Source: Moorena producens 3L
GTDB lineage: Bacteria > Cyanobacteriota > Cyanobacteriia > Cyanobacteriales > Coleofasciculaceae
Assembly: GCF_000211815.1 (NCBI RefSeq)
Contig: NZ_GL890956.1
Location: forward strand, 1 to 64,000
Direction of reading: 5' to 3'
DNA: 64,000 nucleotides
In this document: positions 8,495-17,900 of the stretch, piece after piece
How the letters are laid out: every line of letters begins with the position of its first letter
Position numbering within the stretch: the first letter of the stretch is position 1
Position numbers and translations under genes: made by a program
The notes under the pieces: model-generated
What the model was told of the DNA's origin: nothing
Databases searched by the model: none
The model's input: only the letters and a program-made list of their open reading frames with translations

Positions 8495-9466
8495 TTAATA
8501 AACTAAGTCCATAAACTGGTCTGCTGTTCTATTTTTGTCCTCATATAACCTATTTACTCGTCTCCGGAGATCCCGCTTATATCGATGATAATAAATTCCT
8601 TCCCATCGCTTCAAGTAAGCCTCTCGGTCATGGTCTAAAACAGCATTGTTAGTCTGGCGAACCGCTTCATTTCGATCATAATAATGTTCAACATAAGCCC
8701 CTGGACAATCTACAATTTCATAATTAAGCTGCCACATCTTTAAACAGAGATCACCATCAGCTTTATAAAAGATATATCGCTCTTCATCCGCCCAGTCAAC
8801 TGCTGCTAGGGCTTCTTTTAAGTACATACCATGATTAACAAACAGTTTGCCACCAAGGGTATGTTGTACATAGTACTCTTCATCCTCTGGCCAATTCCGA
8901 AAATAGAAAGCTACTCCCCCTATTTTTCCGCCAGCTTTTTCCACCTCTTCAAACTTGTCCAACCCTAAATTAACCGCATTCGGTAATAGCAGACAATCAT
9001 CACTGATCATCAAAATATATTTACCTTTAGCTGATTTAAAGCCAAGATTCATAAAATACCCCCAACTGCGACGCTTGAGTGGCTTTCCTTGGAATTCCCC
9101 TCGGTTATGTTGGATGATAGTAATAATATCTTTCTGCTGAATGAGCCATTCTAAAGAGCCATCCGTTGACCCCCCGTCAATCACAATGATTTCATAGGGA
9201 ACCCGAATCTGATTATCTCGAACACTTTGAATCGCTTTTTCCAGTAAAGGTCTACGGTTATAACTCCCAATCACCACCGAGACGATGCAGGTTTTCTCAG
9301 AGCTAATTACCGGTTTAGCGAAAGACTTTAATATCTTCAAATGACTCAATTGTCCTGGATTAGCTGGTCCTGGATTAGCTAGTTTAATAGGAGAATGAGT
9401 CAATGAGCCATTATACAATTGTTTGACTTGACGAAAAGGCTTAGCTAGAATTTTGATATAGTTCAT
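8495..9466 (-). CDS. Glycosyltransferase family 2
   Basis: A 323-aa GT2 enzyme from the ATG at 9466, chosen because CAGGAGTG precedes it at ideal distance; the longer frame to 9505 lacks such a site. Motifs include VSVVIGSYNRRPLLEKAIQS, IDGGSTDGS and MISDDC (DXD-like). An RNA-polymerase-independent hairpin is not visible at the end; the FkbM gene follows after 19 nt. It should act on a nucleotide-sugar donor at the cytoplasmic side in glycan assembly. Specificity is unknown. Confidence 0.87.
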   Translation of the reverse strand: MNYIKILAKPFRQVKQLYNGSLTHSPIKLANPGPANPGQLSHLKILKSFAKPVISSEKTCIVSVVIGSYNRRPLLEKAIQSVRDNQIRVPYEIIVIDGGSTDGSLEWLIQQKDIITIIQHNRGEFQGKPLKRRSWGYFMNLGFKSAKGKYILMISDDCLLLPNAVNLGLDKFEEVEKAGGKIGGVAFYFRNWPEDEEYYVQHTLGGKLFVNHGMYLKEALAAVDWADEERYIFYKADGDLCLKMWQLNYEIVDCPGAYVEHYYDRNEAVRQTNNAVLDHDREAYLKRWEGIYYHRYKRDLRRRVNRLYEDKNRTADQFMDLVY

Positions 9467-9616
9467 AAGGCACTCCTGAACACACCTGTATGGAGCCATC
9501 ACCATTAAGCGATTTAGCTTAATCTGATGTGGCTGTTATAGTTGCACCCTCGGGGATAATGATATCAAAGTATCCCATTGTTTATGTTATAATAACAAGT
9601 CCTTAATGGATAGATA

Positions 9617-9649
9617 AATCTAAAAATTTTTAGTAAAAATTTTTAGATT
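9617..9649. repeat. Perfect 15-bp AT-rich inverted repeat
   Basis: AATCTAAAAATTTTT at 9617-9631 and its exact reverse complement at 9635-9649 are separated by three bases. It lies about 150 nt upstream of the GT2 start at 9466. It could be a cruciform, a weak terminator or an operator; nothing distinguishes these. Confidence 0.6.
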
Positions 9650-9682
9650 ATCAAAGGGAGCAGGAATCCCCCTTAACCCCCC

Positions 9683-9898
9683 TTAGTCCGTAGGGTGCGT
9701 TAGGGGCGCGCCTTGCCATCATATTCAACTTCGTAGCCAGTAGCCCCGTAACGCACCACCCAAGGGCTTGCCCTGATTTTCCGCCTCTTCTTAGTCCGTA
9801 GGGTGCGTTAGGGGCGCGCCTTGCCATCATATTCAACTTCGTAGCCAGTAGCCCCGTAACGCACCACCCAAGGGCTTGCCCTGATTTTCCGCCTCTTC
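9683..9898. repeat. 108-bp tandem duplication containing a TGCGTTA palindrome
   Basis: Two essentially identical 108-bp units, 9683-9790 and 9791-9898, each contain GTAGGGTGCGTTAGGGGC and GCCCCGTAACGCACCACC as inverted arms. The near identity of the units implies a very recent duplication. Confidence 0.88.
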
Positions 9899-9945
9899 GC
9901 GCCTGGTTGGGATAGTCCGTCCGGAAATTGATCACGGGCAAGATG

Positions 9946-10052
9946 CCCGTTCCACGCCTGATCCCCGTTCCACGCCTGATCCCCGTTCCACGCCTGATCC
10001 CCGTTCCACGCCTGATCCCCGTTCCACGCCTGATCCCCGTTCCACGCCTGAT
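9946..10052. repeat. 18-bp tandem repeat, about six copies
   Basis: The unit CCCGTTCCACGCCTGATC is repeated about six times with nearly no divergence. As 18 is divisible by three, both strands stay open and give spurious repetitive ORFs. Confidence 0.9.
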
Positions 10053-10143
10053 GCTCATGGCACCAAGATGCTCATGGCACCAAGATGTCCATGCCACCCA
10101 CCGGGTCAAACAGCTTTAATGAGATGCACCAGATGCTTAATCC

Positions 10144-11832
10144 TTAGACGCGATCAATTCCCAACCGTTCCGCTGGATAGATAAAAGGAGAACCAGACAA
10201 GATTCCATCACAGATAATATCCAAACCCGGATCTGCACCAGGAAGTAATTGCTCTAGGCTAGTAATATTCAGCTTCACGTAAGGATTTTCAGATAGGGGT
10301 TCCGTAAATTGTAGGGGAATCATCCGTCTGAAAAAGAAATGGTAAGCGTACATCCTCGCCCGTTTAAGGGCATTGGAATCCAACCGTTCACCAAGGGGTA
10401 GCTTATCCAAGCACTGGAAATACTCCTGTGCTGTCGAAGGATCCATCGTGATTCCCTTATCTCGGATCCAAGCTTCACCACCAACGATCACCGGAATGCC
10501 TACACTGGTCAACTCTACTCCAGTTTTTGTCCCATAAATAATCACCGAATCGCACTCCATCATCGCTGCATAGGTACTCACAGGACTTTCTGGAGGAATG
10601 ATGAAAATATTTTTAGGCAATTGAGACCAGACCTTCTTGATTTCTGGCAACAATGGTTGGCGAGAAGGCAACGTTCCCCGAATCTCTGCTGGATGAATCC
10701 GAATCAGCAGTTGTAAGTCAGAACGTTTAGCAAAATACTCAATCGTCTGGAGTACCCACGTTAGCATATTCGGAAAAGCATTAGCGCGATAGTGCAACTG
10801 GGCATCCCACATCACATTGGTGAGCATCCCAATCACCGGCTGGTTCAGGTCAAGCCCCATCTCCTCAGCATTTCGGCTAAATTCTTCATCAGGTTTTTCA
10901 TGAAACCAAATCCAATCCCGAGTGCCTTGCCATCGACTTTTCAAATACTGTAGGATGTCATCTGTCATTGCCTGATTCCAAGGCATGGTTTCCCAGGCAT
11001 GGAGAGGCTCACTGAGCATAGTGTGATGATAAGTGTCTCCATGGCTAAAAATAAAGCAACGCTTGCGGTAGGCAATCGTCCAGTTAACCACCCGCACTTG
11101 GCGTGAGCGACACACCTCACCAATGATGCCATGAGGTAAGTAGATGCCATGATTGAAGCAAGCAGCCTTAAAATTATAGTTACACAGTAGCTTACTGATA
11201 GCATACGCAGTCAGCAAAGCCCCTTCAAAATACCGACGCACCACGATTTCACTGTTGGGTTCGTTATCTAGATTCCCGCTGGTAAAATAGCGCAGCGCCC
11301 CAGCATAGGCGTGTTCACCAATATTCCAGTTGCCCAGGCAATAGTTTTCAATCTCTGATAGCCTTACGTGTGCTGCGATCTGTTTTGCCTCTAGCCTGTC
11401 GAGCCCAGTGAGCAGTTCACTGAATACATGGTTCGTCAAATGCAACGGTTGATACAGATAACGACCGGTTGCAAAACACTTTTGGCACTTGATCGTTTCT
11501 AGATCATAGTTTTCAATCCTTTCTTGAGGTGTATCTAGTTTTTGAAGATTGAGGCAGGCAGGCAGAGAATGGTCACACAGGAGAGTATGAACCTGTGCTC
11601 CTCTGAGGGTAAGGGCTACTGCTAGTAGGCTTTCTGGTAGTGACAGTGGCGCTGACCCCCCTACGGTAGTTGCTATTAGGACCATTGGTCCCTGGTGAGA
11701 CCGTTGCTTGGCTTCTCTCCAGAGGGAGGGGTTAGTTTCGATAATAGCTCGCCAATCTAACAAGTTACTTTGCCCTAGTTGCCAAGAAAGCAAGGGACTT
11801 GGCTCTAGTTCGTCAGCACTAGTCAGAGACAT
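10144..11832 (-). CDS. Capsule polysaccharide biosynthesis-type protein (GT-B-like)
   Basis: A 562-aa soluble protein. The C-terminal half looks like the capsule polysaccharide biosynthesis / KpsS-KpsC-like GT-B group: LLIRIHPAE, then IYGTKTGVELTSVGIPVIVGGEAW, a conserved acceptor/donor-site pattern of that group. The N-terminal part has MVLIATTVGGSAPLSLPESL followed by a CxxC (CQKC, about residues 135-138), which may bind a metal. It faces the divergent wzm/wzt-like exporter operon, fitting a role in polysaccharide assembly. Start ATG lacks a clear ribosome-binding site. The enzyme activity is inferred only from fold-like motifs. Confidence 0.65.
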   Translation of the reverse strand: MSLTSADELEPSPLLSWQLGQSNLLDWRAIIETNPSLWREAKQRSHQGPMVLIATTVGGSAPLSLPESLLAVALTLRGAQVHTLLCDHSLPACLNLQKLDTPQERIENYDLETIKCQKCFATGRYLYQPLHLTNHVFSELLTGLDRLEAKQIAAHVRLSEIENYCLGNWNIGEHAYAGALRYFTSGNLDNEPNSEIVVRRYFEGALLTAYAISKLLCNYNFKAACFNHGIYLPHGIIGEVCRSRQVRVVNWTIAYRKRCFIFSHGDTYHHTMLSEPLHAWETMPWNQAMTDDILQYLKSRWQGTRDWIWFHEKPDEEFSRNAEEMGLDLNQPVIGMLTNVMWDAQLHYRANAFPNMLTWVLQTIEYFAKRSDLQLLIRIHPAEIRGTLPSRQPLLPEIKKVWSQLPKNIFIIPPESPVSTYAAMMECDSVIIYGTKTGVELTSVGIPVIVGGEAWIRDKGITMDPSTAQEYFQCLDKLPLGERLDSNALKRARMYAYHFFFRRMIPLQFTEPLSENPYVKLNITSLEQLLPGADPGLDIICDGILSGSPFIYPAERLGIDRV

Positions 11833-12190
11833 ATAATCAAGTCAGATACTTACTTCTCAAGGGATTATAACAAGTTCCTACTCGACAAATTTCCCTAAAC
11901 TATGATAAGAATATACACACCGAAACAGAACGGTTGCGCGATGAAGCGTTCGCAAAGCGTGGCCTACGGCCTCAGCTTCCGCGCTTATGCGATTAGCCCA
12001 AAGGTCTACGCTACGCGAACGCGCCGTAACCAAAAGTGCGGGGTGGGAACACGACAGGGCGAATTTCTTCGCAGTATATGTTATGGTTCTAAAAATGCGC
12101 ATCTAAGAACCAGTGGGGAGGCTAACTTGAATCCCTATATATTCGGTTCTATATATTCATATTCGGTTCTATATCTTCGGTGTATAAATT
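11833..12190. other. Divergent intergenic region upstream of the exporter operon
   Basis: No gene is supported. 11925-12040 is made of GCGTTCGCAAAGCG/TGGCCTACGGCC/TACGCTACGCGAACGCG repeat blocks common in this window. 12110-12180 holds a tandem ATTCGGTTCTATAT motif (three copies) directly before the permease ATG, which may be promoter DNA. A 103-codon frame over 11902-12213 is translated repeat. Confidence 0.6.
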
Positions 12191-12997
12191 ATGACCTTAT
12201 CCCTCAAGGCTAACACCGCACGGTGGCAACTTCAGCGCTATTGGGAGTTGCTGTATATATTAACAGAGCGAAATCTGAAGGGACGTTATCGAGGATCGCT
12301 TCTGGGAGTATATTGGTCTTTGTTAAATCCTTTGATTATGACAGGACTATATACAGCAATTTTTGGTGCTACCTTTGCCTCTTATTATGACAACTCAACC
12401 ATTAACTATATTCTGGCGGCTTTTACTGGGTTGCTTGTCACTAACTTTTTCTCCGCTTCAACCAACCAAGCATTAGTCAGCGTAGTTGGCAATGGTGCCC
12501 TGTTGAATAAAGTTCGTTTACCAATCAGTGTCTTCCCAGTTTCAACCATTGCTGCTAACGTGTTTCAGTTAGCTGTTGGCAGCTTTCCTCTCCTAGCTAT
12601 TGTCACGTTGCTTACTTCAAAAAGTGTAGTCAATTTGCTAGCGTTGAGTCTTCCGTTAATCGCATTAATTTTGGTTAGTATCGGCCTCGGTTTTTTCGTC
12701 AGTGTTCTCTATGTTTTCTTTAGGGATTTACCTTATTTCTACGAACTAGTATGCTTTGTGATCTGGATTAGCTCTCCAGTCTTTTATCCAGCAGCAATTG
12801 TCCCAGAGGCGGTTCAACCCTTTTTGTTTTTAAATCCCTTATTGCCGATTATTGAAAGCATTCGACAGATTTCTTTGTCAGGAGGTTTGCCAGATGTAGG
12901 GTTAATTGGACACTCATGCCTAAGTGCCATAGTAATTGTATCCTTAGGCTGGACTTGCTTTCGAGTTTGGCAGCCTCACTTCATGGATTTGTTATAG
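12191..12997 (+). CDS. ABC-2 type polysaccharide export permease (Wzm/KpsM-like)
   Basis: A 268-aa inner-membrane permease with about six hydrophobic segments. The N-terminal LLYILTERNLKGRYRGSLLG and SLLNPLIMTGLYTAIFG are the typical entry of the ABC-2 polysaccharide/polyol phosphate exporters (Wzm, TagG, KpsM). The C-terminal FLFLNPLLPIIESIRQ is also typical. It is followed without spacer by the ATPase gene. It should move a lipid-linked polysaccharide or O-antigen-like glycan across the inner membrane. Confidence 0.88.
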   Translation: MTLSLKANTARWQLQRYWELLYILTERNLKGRYRGSLLGVYWSLLNPLIMTGLYTAIFGATFASYYDNSTINYILAAFTGLLVTNFFSASTNQALVSVVGNGALLNKVRLPISVFPVSTIAANVFQLAVGSFPLLAIVTLLTSKSVVNLLALSLPLIALILVSIGLGFFVSVLYVFFRDLPYFYELVCFVIWISSPVFYPAAIVPEAVQPFLFLNPLLPIIESIRQISLSGGLPDVGLIGHSCLSAIVIVSLGWTCFRVWQPHFMDLL

Positions 12998-13747
12998 ATG
13001 ACAGAAGAAGTTATTAGACTCGATCGGGTTTCATTGTGGCGAAGAACCCAAGAAGAGTTTTCCTATGACCTCAAGAAAACCATACTATCGTTTTTGGAGG
13101 GAAAATACCGCAAACCTTCCAGGAATTTAGTCCTTGATGACATTCATCTAGCAGTAGAAGCTGGGGAAAAAATCGGCATCATTGGACCGAATGGTTCAGG
13201 AAAATCAACGCTACTTAAAGTTATCTGTGGCATATTAAAGCCGACAGGGGGTCAGGTATGGATCAGAGGTGAAATCGCTCCTCTGATTGAGCTAGGAGCT
13301 GGATTCGATCCGGAACTTTCGGTAGTGGATAATATCAAACTCTATGGCGTGATGCTAGGTTTCTCTAAACAAGAGATGAAACTCAGAACCCCATCGATTT
13401 TGGAGTTTGCTGAGCTAGAAGACTACAAGTTAATGCCAGTGAAAGGATTATCCTCAGGGATGTCAGCGCGGCTAGGCTTTGCCATTGCCACTGATGTACA
13501 GCCAGATATCTTAATTTTAGATGAAGTGTTATCCGTAGGGGATCAAAGTTTTAGAATTAAGTGCCAGCGACGCATGGAAAGATTTTGGGAGGCTCATGCC
13601 ACTGTTTTAGTGGTCTCCCATGATTTATCCTTTGTGCGCCATGACTGCAAGCGGGTGATTTGGTTAGACAAAGGCAGGATAAAGTTAGCGGGAGAGAGCA
13701 ATGAGGTAGTCGATTCCTACTTGAATAGTGTTACCGAAGTGGTTTAA
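12998..13747 (+). CDS. ABC transporter ATPase for polysaccharide export (Wzt/KpsT-like)
   Basis: A 249-aa ATPase partner of the preceding permease; its ATG directly follows the permease stop. Walker A is GPNGSGKST (63-71), the signature LSSGMSARLGFA, and Walker B ILILDEVLSVGD with SHD as the H-loop. It lacks the C-terminal carbohydrate-binding domain of O9a-type Wzt, so it resembles short KpsT/TagH/Wzt forms that do not read a terminal sugar cap. The pair defines an ABC-transporter-dependent surface glycan. Confidence 0.9.
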   Translation: MTEEVIRLDRVSLWRRTQEEFSYDLKKTILSFLEGKYRKPSRNLVLDDIHLAVEAGEKIGIIGPNGSGKSTLLKVICGILKPTGGQVWIRGEIAPLIELGAGFDPELSVVDNIKLYGVMLGFSKQEMKLRTPSILEFAELEDYKLMPVKGLSSGMSARLGFAIATDVQPDILILDEVLSVGDQSFRIKCQRRMERFWEAHATVLVVSHDLSFVRHDCKRVIWLDKGRIKLAGESNEVVDSYLNSVTEVV

Positions 13748-13852
13748 CCTTAAAAAAAGTTAAAATTTTTAAACAAAAGTTAAAAGCTCAAGGTAAATGA
13801 AAGATGGTAATCTGAGCAGTTGGAATATAGTTAAACCTATAGTTAAAGCAGT

Positions 13853-13875
13853 ATTATCACCCTGATAGTGATAAT
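13853..13875 (+). promoter_or_regulatory. Inverted repeat directly upstream of a GTG start
   Basis: ATTATCAC (13853-13860) and GTGATAAT (13868-13875) form a perfect 8-bp inverted repeat with a 7-nt loop, ending five bases before the GGAGG ribosome-binding site at 13881-13885. It could be an operator or a small RNA hairpin influencing translation of the downstream glycosyltransferase. Function is inference. Confidence 0.4.
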
Positions 13876-13889
13876 TTCGAGGAGGACGT

Positions 13890-14861
13890 GTGAGGATTTC
13901 AATTATCACTGTATGTAAAAATGCTGAGCGGTTTATAGAGCGAGCGATCAAGAGTGTCGTCTCTCAGACCTATGAGGATATAGAGTACATTATTATTGAT
14001 GGGGACTCCCAAGACAAAACTAAGGAGATTGCGCATAAATATAGTGATCAGATTAGCCGATTTATTAGCGAACCTGATGGCGGTATCTATGAAGCCATGA
14101 ATAAGGGAGTGAAGTACTCCTCTGGTGAGTTTATTGCTTTTATTAATTCAGATGACTATTATCTTGATAAAAAGGTAATCCAAGATACCGTTAACTTCCT
14201 GTTGGCAAATCCCTCCTGTGATTTTGTGTATGGAGACCTAGAGGTTAGAGAGCAATCTGGGTCTTCCTTTTTAGTCAAACCTCCCTTGCCTGAGGACGTA
14301 CCTGATGCAATGATCTGTGGATGTTTGCCTCACCAAGCCAGCTTCTCCAGAGCTAACTTGTTTTTCTCTAAGATAGGGCTTTTCAATGAACGCTACAAAA
14401 TAGCATCGGATTATGAATGGTTTCTGAGGCTAATCCAGAATGAGACTGTGAAATTGTGTTACTATCCTCGGACAATCGCATCCTATTATGCAGGAGGACT
14501 TTCTAGTCAGTTAAGACAATCTCTACCTGAAACCCATAGTATTCAGAACCAATGCCCAATGTATCAAGATTCCTACTGGTTAAACAGAAGAATTATAAAA
14601 TATCAGGAGTTCGTCATTAACCTGAGAGAATGGCTTCAAAATGCCGAAAACAGTGGACATACATTCAATCTCAACTATAAAGCCCTTGAAAACAAATATC
14701 ACGCCGTTGAAACGGAATACCATGCCCTTAAGCTTGAATTAGAACAAGCGCGGGCGAAAATTGCTGAAATTGCGAAAATTGTTGAGATGGAAACCGGGGT
14801 AAATCAGAATGGACAAAGTGGTAATATCAGACTCAACTTGACAAATTTGGAACAAGTCTGA
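13890..14861 (+). CDS. Glycosyltransferase family 2 with C-terminal coiled coil
   Basis: A 323-aa GT2 enzyme starting at GTG, preceded by GGAGG four bases upstream. The N-terminal VRISIITVCKNAERFIERAI, IDGDSQDKT and FINSDDYY (DXD-like) are of the WcaA/WbbD-like sort acting on O-antigen-type glycans. The last ~90 residues are helical and charged (ALENKYHAVETEYHALKLEL), a likely coiled coil. It opens a row of four same-strand genes (13.9-20.8 kb), three of which also carry coiled coils. Specificity unknown. Confidence 0.87.
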   Translation: MRISIITVCKNAERFIERAIKSVVSQTYEDIEYIIIDGDSQDKTKEIAHKYSDQISRFISEPDGGIYEAMNKGVKYSSGEFIAFINSDDYYLDKKVIQDTVNFLLANPSCDFVYGDLEVREQSGSSFLVKPPLPEDVPDAMICGCLPHQASFSRANLFFSKIGLFNERYKIASDYEWFLRLIQNETVKLCYYPRTIASYYAGGLSSQLRQSLPETHSIQNQCPMYQDSYWLNRRIIKYQEFVINLREWLQNAENSGHTFNLNYKALENKYHAVETEYHALKLELEQARAKIAEIAKIVEMETGVNQNGQSGNIRLNLTNLEQV

Positions 14862-14865
14862 TTAA

Positions 14866-14879
14866 TCTAACCGGTTAGA
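14866..14879 (+). other. Short palindrome after the GT2 gene
   Basis: TCTAACCGGTTAGA is a perfect 14-bp palindrome just after the stop at 14861. No T tract follows, so it is not a classical terminator. Confidence 0.35.
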
Positions 14880-14968
14880 CTAACACCTTAGACTAATAGG
14901 TTAAAGGTTATCTCTTGCCAAAGTTATTGCCAAGTTTTTTTTAAGGTGTGTGTGAGGGGCTGTGTAAT

Positions 14969-17900
14969 ATGCCAAGTAATAGGTCAGAATCCGAACTAGA
15001 TTATGTGATTCCTCCTGAGATTAAAGACGACGATTTTTATAGAGCGATTCAGAGAATAGCTCGGGAAGAAGATATCAAGACGGTTCTAGAAATCGGGTCT
15101 TCATCCGGTGCGGGAAGCACCGAAGCCTTTGTTAAGGGGCTCAGGGAAAACCATTCTAATCCAGTGTTATTCTGTATGGAGGTTTCAAAACCTCGTTTTA
15201 CTGAGTTAAGGGAACGCTATCGGGAGGATTCTTTTGTCAAGTGCTACAATATATCATCAATTTCCCTAGAGCAGTTTCCTAGGGAAGATGAGGTTAGGGA
15301 ATTTTATCATGCCCATCGCAGCCCTCTAAATAACTACCCTGTTGAACAAGTCTTGGGTTGGCTTCGTCAAGATATCGATTATGTTAGGGAAATGGGAACC
15401 TCTGGAGATGGGATTGAAACGATTAAGCAAGAAAACCAAATCGAAGATTTTGATCTGGTCTTAATCGATGGCTCCGAGTTCACAGGTGAGGTAGAATTAG
15501 ATCAGGTTTACGGAGCCAAATACATCCTACTTGATGATATTTGTACCTATAAAAATTATACTAATCACCATCGGTTATTAAGAGATAAAAACTATAAACT
15601 GATTGAGCAAAATGCGTCTGTGCGCAATGGTTACTCCATTTTTGCTAAAGCGGGTAGTCAGCACTCTGTTGGGAAGTCAGGTCAAGTCTCAACCCCTCTT
15701 CCCATCCATTTTTTTACCATTGTTCTCAATGGTGAACCCTTCATTCGCTATCATATTGACGTCTTCAGTAAACTGCCATTCCCATGGCATTGGCACATTA
15801 TTGAAGGTGTAGCGCAATTGAAGCATGATACGGCCTGGAGTTTAGCGACGGGTGGGCATGTCAGTGATGAAATTCACCACAACGGTCGTAGTATTGATGG
15901 CACCACAGAGTATCTCGACCAACTGATGGAACGCTACCCTGACCAGATCACCGTCTATCGCAAACCGGATGGGGTTTTCTGGGAGGGCAAGCGAGAAATG
16001 GTGAATGCTCCCCTTGAGAATATCCAACAAGAGTGTTTGTTGTGGCAGGTAGATGTGGATGAGTTGTGGACAACTGAGCAAATTTGTAAAGCCCAACAGA
16101 TGTTCATCGAGCAACCTGACAAGACGGCTGCTTTCTTCTGGTGTTGGTGTTTCGTCGGAGAAAATTTAATTATCAGCAGTCGCAATTGCTATACACAAAA
16201 CCCCAAACAGGAATGGTTGCGCCTCTGGAGGTTTCGACCGGGAGCTATCTGGGCAGCCCACGAACCCCCAAGGCTAGTCCAACCGTCGTCAACTAATCAG
16301 TCAACTAATCATGGGCAAGATGTAGCAACCATCAATCCATTCCTACATCGAGAAACCGAAGCAGAGGGACTGGTCTTTCAACATTTTACTTATGTAACAC
16401 CGAAACAATTGCGATTTAAGGAGAGCTACTACGGCTACCCGAATGCTCTGGCTGAGTGGCAGGTACTACAGCAGCAGTCTGAATTTCCGGTTTTTCTGCG
16501 TCAATTTTTATCCTGGGTTAAGGATGAAACCCTGGTTGAACCGGCGGATATCTGTGGTATAGTGCCGATTGCTCAGAAGGACCCTGACAGCGAAAAATGG
16601 CAGTTTTTGCAACTCGAAGAATTTCAGCAAGAAACTATGAAGATTGAAAGACCATTCCCCCAAATTGTGGTTGATGGGGTGTTTTTCCAATTTTTTCCTA
16701 ACTCTGGGATTGCCCAAGTTTGGAAGTCTTTACTGGAGGAATGGGGAACTAATGGCTTTGCTGACCATGTGATTGTTTTAGACCGGGCTGGAACAGCTCC
16801 GAGGATTCCTGGAATTCGCTATCGCCCCATTCGAGCTTACGATTACAACAAAACGGGAGCAGATGCTGACTTGTTGCAGGAAATCTGTGATGAAAAAGGG
16901 GCTGATCTATTCATTTCCAGCTACTATACCGCACCCCTATCTACTCCTTCTGTATTTATGGCTCATGACATGATTCCAGAGGTGATCGGTGCCAATCTTA
17001 ACGAAGCAGGTTGGAAAGAAAAGCATTACGGTATCTTACACGCCTCACATTATATTACGGTATCCGACAATACGGCTCGAGATCTGATTAAGTTTTTCCC
17101 CCATATTTCCCGGTCAAAGGTAACGGTAGCTAACAATGGGGTCAAAAAGGTTTTTTCCCCGGCAAGCGATGATGATATCGATGAGTTTAAGACTAAATTT
17201 AACCTGACCAAACCCTACATACTCTTAGTAGGGGAAAGGACTGGTGTTAATGGCTATAAAAACGCTATCTTTCTATTCAGAGCATTATCTAAGCTGGTGG
17301 ATAAGCAAGAGTTTGGGGTGGTTTGTGTAGGTGGTAGACCTGAGTTAGAACCTGAGCTAGCTGCCTTGGCAGAAGGGATAACAAGGATGGTTCTGCCCCT
17401 GAGTGATGAAGAATTGAAAGTAGCGTATTCTGGTGCGATCGCTCTGATTGTCCCCTCTCTGTACGAAGGCTTCGGATTACCAGTTACCGAAGCAATGGCC
17501 TGTGGTTGCCCTGTCATTACCTGTCGTCACTCCTCTCTTCCTGAAGTGGCTGGGGAAGCAGCATTGTATGTGGATCAATCTAATCTTTACGAGCTGATTG
17601 ATGCGCTGTACAAAGTTCAAAACCCAGAGGTTCGTAACCAGTTGATTGCTGATGGTTTTGAACAGGCAAAGAAATTTTCCTGGTCAAAGATGGCCGATAC
17701 CGTGGCAGAGGTTCTAATCGAAACTGCCAAGACGATCAAAAATGATGGTACTGGTATAGGTTCCCCCCTTTGGGAAGAATTCAGGAAGTTACAGGCTCAA
17801 ATCCAACAACAGCTACCCCCAAGTCCATCCCCAATTCAAGTTCAGTCAACTCAGGTTCAGTCAGGGGCTCTCGAACAGCAATTGAGGTACGCAGAGGCTC

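Larger units (their letters stand above)
9467..10143. other. Intergenic region with several unrelated tandem repeats
   Basis: No gene is supported; open frames on both strands here are translated repeats. In order: a perfect AT-rich inverted repeat (9617-9649), a 108-bp tandem duplication carrying a TGCGTTA palindrome (9683-9898), an 18-bp tandem array (9946-10052), and two-three copies of ATGCTCATGGCACCAAG. The end, GAGATGCACCAGATGC at about 10120-10136, matches the outer ends of the element beside the IS630 copy. Confidence 0.75.

Noticed and set aside
9946..10052. Possible CRISPR-like direct repeats of 18 bp
   Set aside because: Head-to-tail units without spacers and no cas genes nearby.
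9651..10109. Minus-strand open frame of 152 codons with repeated RRGTGI motif
   Set aside because: It is entirely translated 18-bp and 108-bp tandem repeats; no start site or family likeness.
11902..12213. Plus-strand open frame of 103 codons before the exporter
   Set aside because: Built from GCGTAGCG/TGGCCTACGGCC repeats and promoter-like DNA; overlaps the real permease start.
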